Part shown: one piece after another, positions 27,014 to 35,183 of the stretch
How the letters are laid out: every line of letters starts with the position of its first letter
Position numbering within the stretch: position 1 is the stretch's first letter
DNA from: Flavobacterium psychroterrae
GTDB taxonomy: Bacteria > Bacteroidota > Bacteroidia > Flavobacteriales > Flavobacteriaceae
Direction: 5' to 3'
Assembly (NCBI RefSeq): GCF_018380615.1
Contig: NZ_JAGYVZ010000012.1
Location: 94,790-158,789, forward strand
DNA: 64,000 bases
Translations under genes and position numbers: made by a program
Notes under the pieces: model-generated
Databases searched by the model: none
Told to the model about the DNA's origin: nothing
The model's input: the letters and a program-made list of their open reading frames with translations, nothing else

Positions 27014-28465
27014 TTAAATGGCTTTAAGGTTTTTAGCTGCAATTCGAATCAAAACGGGCAGCAGGATAATCCAGAGAATAATAGAAATAACCGAAACAAT
27101 TTCAGACTTTAAAACGTCTGAAACTCCTTTTGTTTCGTAGTGAAATTCGGCAATATCAGCCCAATGTTCTTTGTTAATGGTCAAAGGTTTTTCGTTTGGT
27201 CCCGGTTTTTTATTACTGATGTATTTTACCTGTAAAGCGTTCATTTTCTGCGCCATATTATAACGGTATTCTTCGGCTTGTTTCTGGAAATCGATATACG
27301 AATCATAATCGGTATTAGACAATCCCATCGATAAATTTTTCATCGCGATGTAGGGATTAAAAAACGAAATTGTTTTAGAAAAACTGTTTTGCTTTTCATA
27401 AACCTGAAGTAATTTTTCCAGATGTTTGTTGTAAATACGAGAACTTATTTTCTCGCCTTCGGTCATGATAAATCCTGAATAATTAAAAGGAAGTTTTTGT
27501 ACCGAATCGACTTTGTAAACGCTCAAAAGTGAATCTTTAATGGCTTTATAATGCAAATCATTCGGGTTGTGGCTGTCTCCTTGTTTCAGAATGTCTTTTT
27601 CGATATCACTGTTAAATTGAATTTTCGACGGCGCCTGATAGATATAAGCCCCAATTGCCTGAGTAGTTCTTGGCAGAATAATCGTGAAAACGAGCCAAAT
27701 TCCAATTAATGAAATCAACGCTTTTTTTGATGTTTTGCTTGAAGCAGAAATTAAAACGGCAATCACACAAAAGAAGATTAAATAGATAAAATGAAACCCA
27801 ATAAACAATACCATTTTGATCGTTTCATCAACCGAAATTGTAAAGTTTTGAAGCAACAACCAAATAAAAACAAGTACAATAATCGTGGGAATAAAAAGCA
27901 TCATGATAACGCTTGCGATTCCTAATACTTTGCCTAATAAAAGCTGTTTCCAACTAATTCCCTGACTTAAAAGGAGTTTTAAAGTGCCGTTTTCCCTTTC
28001 GGCAGCGACCGCATTAAATCCTAAGAAAAAGATAAGTAATGGCAGTAAAATTTGCAAAACCATTGCAATACTGATTTCTCCAAAACGCAGCATACTGTTT
28101 GAAAATCCTGCTTCAGAGAAATTTGCCGTGTTTTGTTTGTGTGCTTCCAGAAAAATAGCATTCCCGAAAAACGGTTCCATTCCAAATTCAAAAACACTTA
28201 GCGGTGTACTTTTTCTAAAGGCAAAATTTCCGTAATGCGCCATTCGGTGCGGGTTTTTGTCCGGATTTTTCAACCAGTCTTCGCGGGATTCATGTTGGTA
28301 TTTTTCGCTGGTTTCATTTTGATTGGTATAATTCTCCCAACCTGAAAATGCGGCGTAAAGTAAAATAAGCCCAATAAAAAGGGTGATGATAAATACCGCA
28401 CTATTTTTAAATACCGAGTTCTTTAAATGTTTGGCGATTAAAATTTCTGTTTGTAATAATTTCAT
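27014..28465 (-). CDS. ABC-2 type permease with DUF3526 region (first of two)
   Basis: This 483-residue protein has the same layout as the next gene: an N-terminal helix (AVFIITLFIGLILLYAAFSG), a periplasmic stretch (residues about 45 to 135), helices including LQILLPLLIFFLGFNAVAAE and IASVIMMLFIPTIIVLVFIW, then a second periplasmic part and a final helix. The motif AAERENGTLKLLLSQ after the second helix is characteristic of ABC-2 permeases. It starts 5 bases after the TonB receptor stop. Two different permeases with one ATPase suggest a heterodimeric channel. Confidence 0.83.
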   Translation of the reverse strand: MKLLQTEILIAKHLKNSVFKNSAVFIITLFIGLILLYAAFSGWENYTNQNETSEKYQHESREDWLKNPDKNPHRMAHYGNFAFRKSTPLSVFEFGMEPFFGNAIFLEAHKQNTANFSEAGFSNSMLRFGEISIAMVLQILLPLLIFFLGFNAVAAERENGTLKLLLSQGISWKQLLLGKVLGIASVIMMLFIPTIIVLVFIWLLLQNFTISVDETIKMVLFIGFHFIYLIFFCVIAVLISASSKTSKKALISLIGIWLVFTIILPRTTQAIGAYIYQAPSKIQFNSDIEKDILKQGDSHNPNDLHYKAIKDSLLSVYKVDSVQKLPFNYSGFIMTEGEKISSRIYNKHLEKLLQVYEKQNSFSKTISFFNPYIAMKNLSMGLSNTDYDSYIDFQKQAEEYRYNMAQKMNALQVKYISNKKPGPNEKPLTINKEHWADIAEFHYETKGVSDVLKSEIVSVISIILWIILLPVLIRIAAKNLKAI

Positions 28466-28470
28466 ATAAA

Positions 28471-30771
28471 TTAAAATTTATAAGTTACGTTTAGGCTGAA
28501 GTTTCTGGGTGCTCCGGGAAATAATCTCAAATAATTCTGAGCGCCTAACCAATAGGTTTTGTTGAATAAATTACCCGCATTAAGGGCAATTTGCATATTG
28601 CTTTTGTTGGGTTTGTAATACACTGCGGCATCAAAAACTGTAAAGTCAGGAAGTGTAAACGCTCTTGTAAACCATGGCACTTTGCTGCTTTGATATTGCA
28701 TCCCAAAACCAACACCAAGATCTTTTAAACCTGAATCTGAGTTAAAGTTGTAACGTGTCCATAAATTGGCGCTGTTTTTTGGTGTATTTTGCTTTCTGGC
28801 ACCAATTAACGAGACATCACGATCATTTGTAATTTTGGCATCGATATAACTGTAGGATGCATTTATTTGCCAATCGACGGTGATATAACCCGCTAAATCA
28901 CACTCAAAACCACGGCTTCTTTCAGCGCCTCTTGTCACCAATAAATCGGGATTTGCGGGATCATTGGCATTCATTAAAATATTGCGCTGATTGATTTCGT
29001 AAATCGCAGCATTAAAGCTCATTGAATTATTAAAAAATGTACTTTTTATTCCTATTTCTTTCAAATTACTTTTAAGCGGATCAAACAAACTTCCGGCGGG
29101 TAAAGATCCCGTTTGTGGCATTAAAGTAACCGTATTCGATTGAGGCTGATAACCTTCAAGATAAGTCGTGTAAACGTTAATCTCATTATTTACGGCGTAA
29201 GTAATACCAACTCGTGGCAATAAAGCTGTTTTTTTAACCGTTAGTTCATTGTTTGATTTATAATTGGTTATGTCTTCAAACCATTCGTTTCGCAATCCAA
29301 GCAAAACCGTAAATTTCTCCCACTGAATCTGATCCTGAATATAAATTGCATCTGTTGTGGTTAATGCTGATGGCAGCGCAGTTCTCACATTCAGTGTATA
29401 ATCATCTGGACTTGTAATCGTGTAAGTGGGGTTATTTAAGTTGAAGTAATTGACATTTGGTTTTGGTAAAACAACGCCGTCAATTGTTGTAGTTTGGTAA
29501 TTGGCGGAGTTTGCAGGAACAAAGGAACTTGCCACAGTTCCGTCTTTTAATAAATAACCTCTCGCTGCATTTTGTCCGCCGCCTTTGGTTTTGTTCCAAC
29601 TGCTTAAATCGTAGCCCACTAATACCTTATGTTTAATTTTTGCGGTTTTTAAATCGAAATTAAAATAGGTACTTAAATTATCAACGTCCCAATATTGCTG
29701 ACGCTGAACAAATTGCATCATCGCTAAATTTGTAACGGGCTGATTGTTCATATCAACTGCAAAACCATTTGTAGTTCTGTGTTCCTGAAGATTTTCGGTC
29801 CAGGATTGTTTCATGTATTGGGCGTTGAAACCAATTTTAGAACTGAATTTATGTGCTAAACTGGTCGTAAAAACCATTTCTTTGGATTTAAAAAAATCAC
29901 TTGGAGCACCCAGATTCAAACTAATTGGTGTTTTATTTAAACTGGTAACTCCGGAAACTGCGCCAAAAATAGGCTGACCACGATCCAGAATTCCGGTCAT
30001 ATCGCTTAAAATTAATTCGGTATTAATTGCGGTTTTTTCATTTGGGATATAACTGAAAGACGGTGAAATCAAAAACGATTTGTTGCTCACTAAATCACGA
30101 AACGATTTAGCTTCCTGATAAGCGCCGTTTACGCGGTATAAAAGGGTTTTAGATTCGTTTAAAGGTCCTGTAAAATCGAGGCTTCCTCGGAAAGTACTGA
30201 AACTTCCCACACTTAAACTGACTTCTTTTCTATCAATTGCCAAAGGTTTTTTGGTGACTAAATTGATACTTCCGCCCGGATCTACAGAAGAAAATGTGGC
30301 GCTCGACGGACCTTTTATGACTTCAACACGCTCGATATTAGTGGTCAAAGGCTGTAAAAAGTAATATTGGCGTGTTCGCATTCCGTTTATAATCTGCCCC
30401 TCTTCATTTTGACTGATTCCGCGAATCGTGTATTGATTGTAATAACTCGCCGGAATCACGCCACTTGCCATTTTTACGGCATCGGCAAGATAAAAAGCGC
30501 CTTTGTCTGCAATTAATTCTTTGGTAATCGTTGAAATAGATTGCGGAATATCCTTGTTTAAAGCGGCTGTTTTTGTCGCCGCAAACGAGTAATCGCTGTT
30601 GTATTTTTTTGTTGAACGACCAATGATTTCAACGGTTTGCAATTCGTTGCGTTTGGAAACCATTTCGATAGAATCTTTCGCAATACTATCTTTTACTTTT
30701 TTGTTAATGACTTGGGATTGTACAAATTGCGTACTCACGAACAGCAATATAAAGAAAATTAAATGTTTCAT
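28471..30771 (-). CDS. TonB-dependent siderophore-type receptor inside an ABC operon
   Basis: This 766-residue outer-membrane receptor has a signal peptide, a plug domain (IPQSISTITKELIADKGAFY; YTIRGISQNEEGQIINGMRT; VEVIKGPSSATFSSVDPGGS) and a 22-strand barrel ending FPGAPRNFSLNVTYKF. The plug pattern is that of the siderophore receptor group (FhuA/FpvA type). There is no N-terminal STN or carboxypeptidase-like domain. It sits 30 bases after the ATPase gene and 5 bases before the permease genes, an unusual placement, because siderophore import ABC systems normally use BtuCD-type permeases, not ABC-2/DUF3526 ones. Confidence 0.93.
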   Translation of the reverse strand: MKHLIFFILLFVSTQFVQSQVINKKVKDSIAKDSIEMVSKRNELQTVEIIGRSTKKYNSDYSFAATKTAALNKDIPQSISTITKELIADKGAFYLADAVKMASGVIPASYYNQYTIRGISQNEEGQIINGMRTRQYYFLQPLTTNIERVEVIKGPSSATFSSVDPGGSINLVTKKPLAIDRKEVSLSVGSFSTFRGSLDFTGPLNESKTLLYRVNGAYQEAKSFRDLVSNKSFLISPSFSYIPNEKTAINTELILSDMTGILDRGQPIFGAVSGVTSLNKTPISLNLGAPSDFFKSKEMVFTTSLAHKFSSKIGFNAQYMKQSWTENLQEHRTTNGFAVDMNNQPVTNLAMMQFVQRQQYWDVDNLSTYFNFDLKTAKIKHKVLVGYDLSSWNKTKGGGQNAARGYLLKDGTVASSFVPANSANYQTTTIDGVVLPKPNVNYFNLNNPTYTITSPDDYTLNVRTALPSALTTTDAIYIQDQIQWEKFTVLLGLRNEWFEDITNYKSNNELTVKKTALLPRVGITYAVNNEINVYTTYLEGYQPQSNTVTLMPQTGSLPAGSLFDPLKSNLKEIGIKSTFFNNSMSFNAAIYEINQRNILMNANDPANPDLLVTRGAERSRGFECDLAGYITVDWQINASYSYIDAKITNDRDVSLIGARKQNTPKNSANLWTRYNFNSDSGLKDLGVGFGMQYQSSKVPWFTRAFTLPDFTVFDAAVYYKPNKSNMQIALNAGNLFNKTYWLGAQNYLRLFPGAPRNFSLNVTYKF

Positions 30772-30801
30772 TTTTTTGGTTGGATTGGAAAAATTTTCCT
30801 T

Positions 30802-31497
30802 TTATACAGTTTGTAAATACAAATCTTCAAGTTCGTTTTCCGAGATTTTATCCGCTTCAATAATGGTGACTAAGTTTCCTTGTTTCATAATCCCAATATG
30901 TGACGCAACTTCTCTGGCTCTGAAAATATCGTGCGTCGCCATTAAAATCGCGGTTCCATCTGCAGAAAGCTCTTTCAGGATTTGCGAAAATTCATTTGAT
31001 GCTTTGGGATCTAATCCGCTTGTAGGTTCGTCTAACAATAGTACTTTGGCTTTTTTGGCAATGGCAATTGCGATTCCTACTTTTTGGCGCATTCCTTTTG
31101 AATATCCTCCCAAATTTTGCTCGTGCGCGGTAATTTGTAAACCTGCTTTTGTCAGGAAATAGGTCAATTCGCCCGTTGAATATTTAAATCCGGCAAGCGA
31201 TGAAAAGAATTTTAAGTTTTCTATTCCGGTAAGATTAGGATATAACATTACGGTTTCAGGGATGTATGCGACGTATTTTTTAGTTTCCTGAGCGTTTTCG
31301 ATTACCGAAATTCCATTGATTCTCAATTCACCTTCGGTTGGTGTTATAAAACCTAAAAAAAGATTGATTGTGGTTGTTTTTCCAGCACCATTCTGACCTA
31401 AAAGCGCAAAGATTTCACCTTCTTTAATGGTTAAATTCAGTTTGTTTAATGCGATTTGGTCGCCGTATTTTTTCGTCAGATTTTCAGCTATAAGCAT
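30802..31497 (-). CDS. ABC transporter ATP-binding subunit
   Basis: This 231-residue cytoplasmic ATPase has Walker A GQNGAGKT (residues 34 to 41), the signature LGGYSKGMRQK (about 129 to 139) and Walker B VLLLDEPTSGLDP (152 to 164) with the H-loop in MATHD. The sequence type is that of ABC-2 exporters (NosF/CcmA-like), consistent with the two DUF3526 permeases. It is the first gene of the run ATPase, TonB receptor, permease, permease. Confidence 0.94.
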   Translation of the reverse strand: MLIAENLTKKYGDQIALNKLNLTIKEGEIFALLGQNGAGKTTTINLFLGFITPTEGELRINGISVIENAQETKKYVAYIPETVMLYPNLTGIENLKFFSSLAGFKYSTGELTYFLTKAGLQITAHEQNLGGYSKGMRQKVGIAIAIAKKAKVLLLDEPTSGLDPKASNEFSQILKELSADGTAILMATHDIFRAREVASHIGIMKQGNLVTIIEADKISENELEDLYLQTV

Positions 31498-31514
31498 GTT
31501 TTTATGTATTTAGT

Positions 31515-31735
31515 TTTTAGTATTGGTTTTCAGTTTTCAGTCTCGGTCTCAGTTTTCAGTCTCAGTTTTCAGTCTCGGTTTTCAGTCTCAGTCTCAGTCT
31601 CAGTCTCAGTTTTCAGTCTCAGTCTCAGTTTTCAGTGTCAGTCTCGGTCTCAGTCTCAGTTTTTAGTTCCGGTTTCGTTATGAGACTGAAAACTGAGACT
31701 GCGACTAAAAAAACTGAATACAAAACGAGTTTTCC
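31515..31735. repeat. CAGTCTC/CAGTTTT simple-sequence tract
   Basis: About 150 bases of TTTTCAG, TCTCAG and TCTCGG units followed by an inverted stretch (GAGACTGAAAACTGAGACTG). A + strand frame reads Ser-Val repeats and is rejected. It lies just upstream of the ABC ATPase gene, between it and the small Cys/His protein gene. Confidence 0.9.
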
Positions 31736-31796
31736 TTTTACCAATTAAATAACGGGTAAGAGGTTTTTTTACTTTCGAAAAATAAAATGTAGTAAA

Positions 31797-32147
31797 CTAG
31801 ACTGTGATAGGAGGCGCTCTGAGTGCGAAAAGGCTGCCTTTGAAAAAAGTTGAAGCTCCTTTTGTATAGAAGAATACATAAGAGGTTTCAACGCTTGCTT
31901 TATGAAAAGATAAAGCTTGGAAATTATTAGGGATAAATGTACTAAATGCAAAGTGGCAAACGTGACAATTGTTGTCGACAGTGTGGCTGTGTGTGATTTG
32001 TTTTTGTCCATCAACGTATTGATGATCACAACGTTGTTCTGTTAACTGCTTGTAAATATGCTCGTAAGAATGTATGGTCTGAAACAGCATTGCGAACAAT
32101 ACGGTTAAAGACATAAAAAAATTAATTAAGACAATTTTCTTTTTCAT
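31797..32147 (-). CDS. Small exported His/Cys-rich protein ahead of the ABC/TonB genes
   Basis: This 116-residue protein has a signal or anchor helix (IVLINFFMSLTVLFAMLFQ), then HSYEHIYKQ, a Cys/His-rich stretch (CDHQYVD; HSHTVDNNCHVCHFAFS) and a C-terminal SLFALRAPPI. I know no function for it. The metal-ligand-like residues resemble those of small proteins placed near metal transport genes in Bacteroidota. It is on the same strand as the ABC/TonB run but 299 bases away. It has its own -7 element (32211-32218). Confidence 0.7.
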   Translation of the reverse strand: MKKKIVLINFFMSLTVLFAMLFQTIHSYEHIYKQLTEQRCDHQYVDGQKQITHSHTVDNNCHVCHFAFSTFIPNNFQALSFHKASVETSYVFFYTKGASTFFKGSLFALRAPPITV

Positions 32148-32198
32148 TCTTGTTTTGAAATCCTTACAGATAGCGGAGTTTCTGAGTTTTTAACTAAC

Positions 32199-32218
32199 GC
32201 AACTTGGTTGCAAATATA
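32199..32218 (-). promoter_or_regulatory. -7 element TATATTTG with an adjacent inverted repeat
   Basis: On the - strand TATATTTG (32211-32218) runs directly into GCAACCAAGTTGC (32199-32211), an inverted repeat GCAAC-N3-GTTGC at the expected transcription start. This may be an operator for a metal-responsive repressor; the repeat is short. Confidence 0.45.
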
Positions 32219-32353
32219 ACTTTAATTATAAATTATTGGTTATAAATTATTAATTTTTCTTCAGGCAATGAGATTTTATTTGAAGCGGAATATCTTTAAA
32301 GATATGCTTATTAATCTATTTTTCAGTGTGATAAAAATAAAATTTCTTGATTT

Positions 32354-32788
32354 TTAGAAGTTACTATATAACAATTGCAGCGTATGAAAATCTGAAGATC
32401 CGTCAAAATATTTGTCTAATACATCATTAAACAAAGGTTCCGTATTTTGAATGCTGGCAAACAAGGTCATGCAGGATTGCAATTTTTCGTTATCAGGGTT
32501 TCCAAAGATATCTTCGGCAGTTTTTTCATCTGTTTTGATTAATTCGGCTGTGATTTCTATAAGATGTTTTCCCAGAATTGGATGTTCCAGAAACGCAATT
32601 GCTTCATCGACATTTTTAATTTCGTAAAATTTTGATGTATCACAAGATGCAAGTCCTTTTATTTGCGGAAAAATAAACCACATCCACGGTGATTCTTTTT
32701 TGCCTTTCTTAATTTCTGAAAGTGCAGCTAAATATAATTTGTTTTGCGCGTCTAAAAAGCGAACTAAATCTTTGTTGTTGTAAGCCAT
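32354..32788 (-). CDS. DUF1810 family protein
   Basis: This 144-residue soluble protein matches DUF1810: LVRFLDAQNKLYLAALSEI at the start, then SPWMWFIFPQIKGLASCDTS, and ILGKHLIEITAEL, GNPDNEKLQSCMTLFA and FDGSSDFHTLQLL. The family is widespread but its function is not established. The length is normal for the family. It stands alone, separated from its neighbours by more than 200 bases on each side. Confidence 0.9.
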   Translation of the reverse strand: MAYNNKDLVRFLDAQNKLYLAALSEIKKGKKESPWMWFIFPQIKGLASCDTSKFYEIKNVDEAIAFLEHPILGKHLIEITAELIKTDEKTAEDIFGNPDNEKLQSCMTLFASIQNTEPLFNDVLDKYFDGSSDFHTLQLLYSNF

Positions 32789-33093
32789 TATTTACTGATT
32801 TTATTTGGAGCAATCAGGTCGTAAATCTACTGAAAATATATGTAGTTGTATATTTCTAAAGCTTTTTTTACATCTATTTTTTGTGATTTTATTAAGAAAA
32901 AAATCGCTGTAGTATTTATCTGATTTTTTTTAAGTGTTTGAAAATTTGATCTAGCAAAGGCGAAGAGGCGTAAAGTTTTTCGTGTAAGTTTTTGATAATT
33001 TAAACTTTGCGTCTTTGCGAGAAATTATTTTTGCTTGGATTATAAGTTTTTTGCATCATTCAAACCTATTGCGACTTATTTTTCAAAAATTAT
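32789..33093. other. Gene-free spacer before the MarR gene
   Basis: It contains one CTTTGCG-type segment (about 33000 to 33025, AAACTTTGCGTCTTTGCGAG). Otherwise it is AT-rich with no recognisable element until the MarR operator region. Confidence 0.55.
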
Positions 33094-33133
33094 TTGATAT
33101 ATCAATTATTTATTTATATTTGATATATCAAAT
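33093..33133 (+). promoter_or_regulatory. Promoter of the MarR gene overlapped by two operators
   Basis: A 12-bp palindrome TTGATATATCAA lies at 33094-33105 and a perfect 16-bp palindrome ATTTGATATATCAAAT at 33118-33133, centres 26 bases apart. The -7 element TATATTTG (33115-33122) is partly inside the second. A TTTG at 33093 to 33096, 18 bases upstream of the -7, may be the -33. Binding of the MarR protein would block polymerase at both points. Confidence 0.8.
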
Positions 33134-33145
33134 ACTTTTAAAAAA

Positions 33146-33586
33146 ATGAAACAGAAAACCCCAACCGGAACCGTGCTTTATTCTATCGAACAGGCAATAA
33201 AGGAATACAGGAAAGTTTGCCAGAAAAATATCCAGAAAATTGTCAATGATATTACAGTTGACCAGTGTCTGGTATTAATTATCTTAAACGATAATGAAAA
33301 GATTTCTCAAATAGAAATTGCCAAATTGATATTCAAAGACAATGCTTCGATTACAAGAATCATTGAATTGATGGTTAAAAAAGATTATCTGACAAGAGAA
33401 ATTGATGAATTTGATAAAAGAAAAACGAAGCTTATAATAACCGAAAAGGGCAAAAAAACGGTTGTTTTACTATCGCCTGTTTTTGAACTTAACAGGGAAA
33501 CGGCTCTTGACGGAATTTCGGCTGAAGAAATCGAATTACTGGATAAAATTCTACATAAAATAATTTCAAATTGTAAAACTTCATAA
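33146..33586 (+). CDS. MarR-family transcriptional regulator
   Basis: This 146-residue protein has the winged-helix core: KISQIEIAKLIFKDNASITRII (helix-turn-helix) and DYLTREIDEFDKRKTKLIIT (wing with the DxRxxxxxLT-like pattern). The flanking helices form the dimer interface. It probably represses its own operon through the two TTGATATATCAA sites directly upstream. The next gene, an S41 protease, starts one base after its stop, so both are released together when the unknown ligand is bound. Confidence 0.93.
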   Translation: MKQKTPTGTVLYSIEQAIKEYRKVCQKNIQKIVNDITVDQCLVLIILNDNEKISQIEIAKLIFKDNASITRIIELMVKKDYLTREIDEFDKRKTKLIITEKGKKTVVLLSPVFELNRETALDGISAEEIELLDKILHKIISNCKTS

Positions 33587-33587
33587 A

Positions 33588-34913
33588 ATGAAATACCTTT
33601 TAAATTTACTATTGCTATCGATATCAATAGGTTCCTATTCCCAACAAAATCAAACGGCAAAAGATTTTAATCTTACCGAAATCAATCAAAAACAAATTAT
33701 AGATTCTTTATCAAAGGAACTTGAAGAGTTTTATATACGACCTAACTCGATTGCGGCTATAACTAAAAAACTGAATGAGAATTACAAGAAAGGAAGCTAT
33801 AAAAACATCTCAAAGCCTAATGAATTTGCTTCAAAACTGAGTGCAGATCTTGTCGATGTCAGTAAAGATTTGCATTTTAGTGTGACGTATAATCCTGAAT
33901 GGACAGCGACTAAAAAAAATAATAGTATAGAATCGCAGAAAAAGCTTAAAGCGGAAGAATTAGCAGCGGCTAAAAAAAGGAATTTTGGTTTTCAGCAAGC
34001 ACGAATTCTGGAGGGGAACGTTGGCTATTTAGAATTCGATTATTTTGAAGATCCTGCAATAGCAAGCGAAAAGGCTGCCAGTGTTATGCAATTTTTAAAT
34101 AATACTGATGCTCTGATTATAGATTTGCGTAAAAATAACGGTGGAGCTATGGAAATGGGACAATTTTTAAGCAGTTATTTTTATTCAAATAAGGAATTAC
34201 CGCTTTATAAATATTATTATTACGAGAAAAACAGAAAAAAAATCGACAGGGAAATGTGGTTATTGCCCTCTGTTCCGGGGAAACGCATGGAGGATATTGA
34301 TATTTATATTCTAACAAGTGAAATTACTTTTTCGGCTGCTGAATGGATGAGTTATTCTCTTCAAAACTTGAAACGTGTTACGATTGTGGGCGAAAAAACG
34401 GCTGGCGGTGCGCATCCGGTTGATCGAAAGGTTTTGCCAAATGGTTTTTTTGTAACTATACCTGTTGGAGAGGTGAAAGATCCTATTACCAATACGGATT
34501 TTGAAGGAAAAGGGGTTATTCCCGATGTTTTATGCAAAAGCGAAGAAGCTGTAAATAAATCTCATATACTGGCATTGCAAAAGCTTTCGGCAAAAAATAA
34601 GGATTCATTAAATAATCTTGATTGGTTTATTCCGATTATCAAAAACAGACAAAAAGCGGCGCATATTGAAACTTCTGTTTTAAAATCTTATGAAGGTAAA
34701 TTCGGAAAATCTGAACTGAAATACGAAAATGATAATTTGTATTATAAATGGAATAATATTGCCAGTTTTTTACTTACTCCGATAGATCAGGATTTGTTTC
34801 TGTTAAACGGAATTGATGATTTTCGTATAAAAGTTATTTCGGATAAAAACGGAGTAACGGAAATTAAGAGGATATATCAGAATGGACAGGAGAAGATTTA
34901 TAAGAAGGGGTAG
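33588..34913 (+). CDS. Exported S41-family (C-terminal-processing type) peptidase
   Basis: This 441-residue protein has a signal peptide (MKYLLNLLLLSISIGSYSQ), an N-terminal helical part and an S41 protease core: NVGYLEFDYF, ALIIDLRKNNGGAMEMG and ITSEITFSAAEWMS, with the likely nucleophile Ser249. The segment EKTAGGAHPV follows and ends the active-site region. No PDZ domain is visible, which places it near the IRBP/tricorn-like S41 members. It shares the mRNA of the MarR regulator. The C-terminal 90 residues form a small beta-rich domain (KSYEGKFGKSELKYENDNLY) of unknown role. Confidence 0.9.
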   Translation: MKYLLNLLLLSISIGSYSQQNQTAKDFNLTEINQKQIIDSLSKELEEFYIRPNSIAAITKKLNENYKKGSYKNISKPNEFASKLSADLVDVSKDLHFSVTYNPEWTATKKNNSIESQKKLKAEELAAAKKRNFGFQQARILEGNVGYLEFDYFEDPAIASEKAASVMQFLNNTDALIIDLRKNNGGAMEMGQFLSSYFYSNKELPLYKYYYYEKNRKKIDREMWLLPSVPGKRMEDIDIYILTSEITFSAAEWMSYSLQNLKRVTIVGEKTAGGAHPVDRKVLPNGFFVTIPVGEVKDPITNTDFEGKGVIPDVLCKSEEAVNKSHILALQKLSAKNKDSLNNLDWFIPIIKNRQKAAHIETSVLKSYEGKFGKSELKYENDNLYYKWNNIASFLLTPIDQDLFLLNGIDDFRIKVISDKNGVTEIKRIYQNGQEKIYKKG

Positions 34914-34967
34914 AGAGTGAAGGAGCAAGAGTATAGATTATAGAGTATAGATTATAGAGGAAATAAG

Positions 34968-35051
34968 CAAGAAGCAAGATTATAGAGGAAAGAAGCAAGA
35001 AGCAAGATTATAGAGGAAAGAAGCAAGAAGCGAGAGTATAGAGGAAAGAAG
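34968..35051. repeat. Three tandem copies of a 28-bp unit
   Basis: The unit CAAGAAGCAAGATTATAGAG plus GAAAGAAG is repeated exactly twice (34968-34995, 34996-35023), with a third diverged copy (35024-35051). Flanking sequence (AGTATAGATTATAGAG) is related. There are no spacers, so this is not a CRISPR array. Confidence 0.9.
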
Positions 35052-35072
35052 AAAGAATGTTGTAGTTATAAA

Positions 35073-35104
35073 AAATCCCAAATCTAGTATTAGATTTGGG
35101 ATTT
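35073..35104 (-). terminator. Terminator of the large T9SS protein gene
   Basis: A perfect 14-bp stem (AAATCCCAAATCTA with TAGATTTGGGATTT, 4-base loop). Read on the - strand it is followed by TTTTTATAA, so it ends the transcript from 35184-38102. No T-run on the + strand. Confidence 0.85.
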
Positions 35105-35183
35105 GCATTATTACAATTTGTTTTTAAAACTGTTGGATGCAATTTATTTCTATGTTTTGAAATGTTTTACAACCAACGTGATT

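Noticed and set aside
31456..31683. + strand frame rich in Ser, Val and Phe
   Set aside because: It is made by the CAGTCTC simple repeats and overlaps the ABC ATPase start.
34968..35051. Possible CRISPR array
   Set aside because: Units are directly adjacent with no unique spacers, and no cas gene is nearby.
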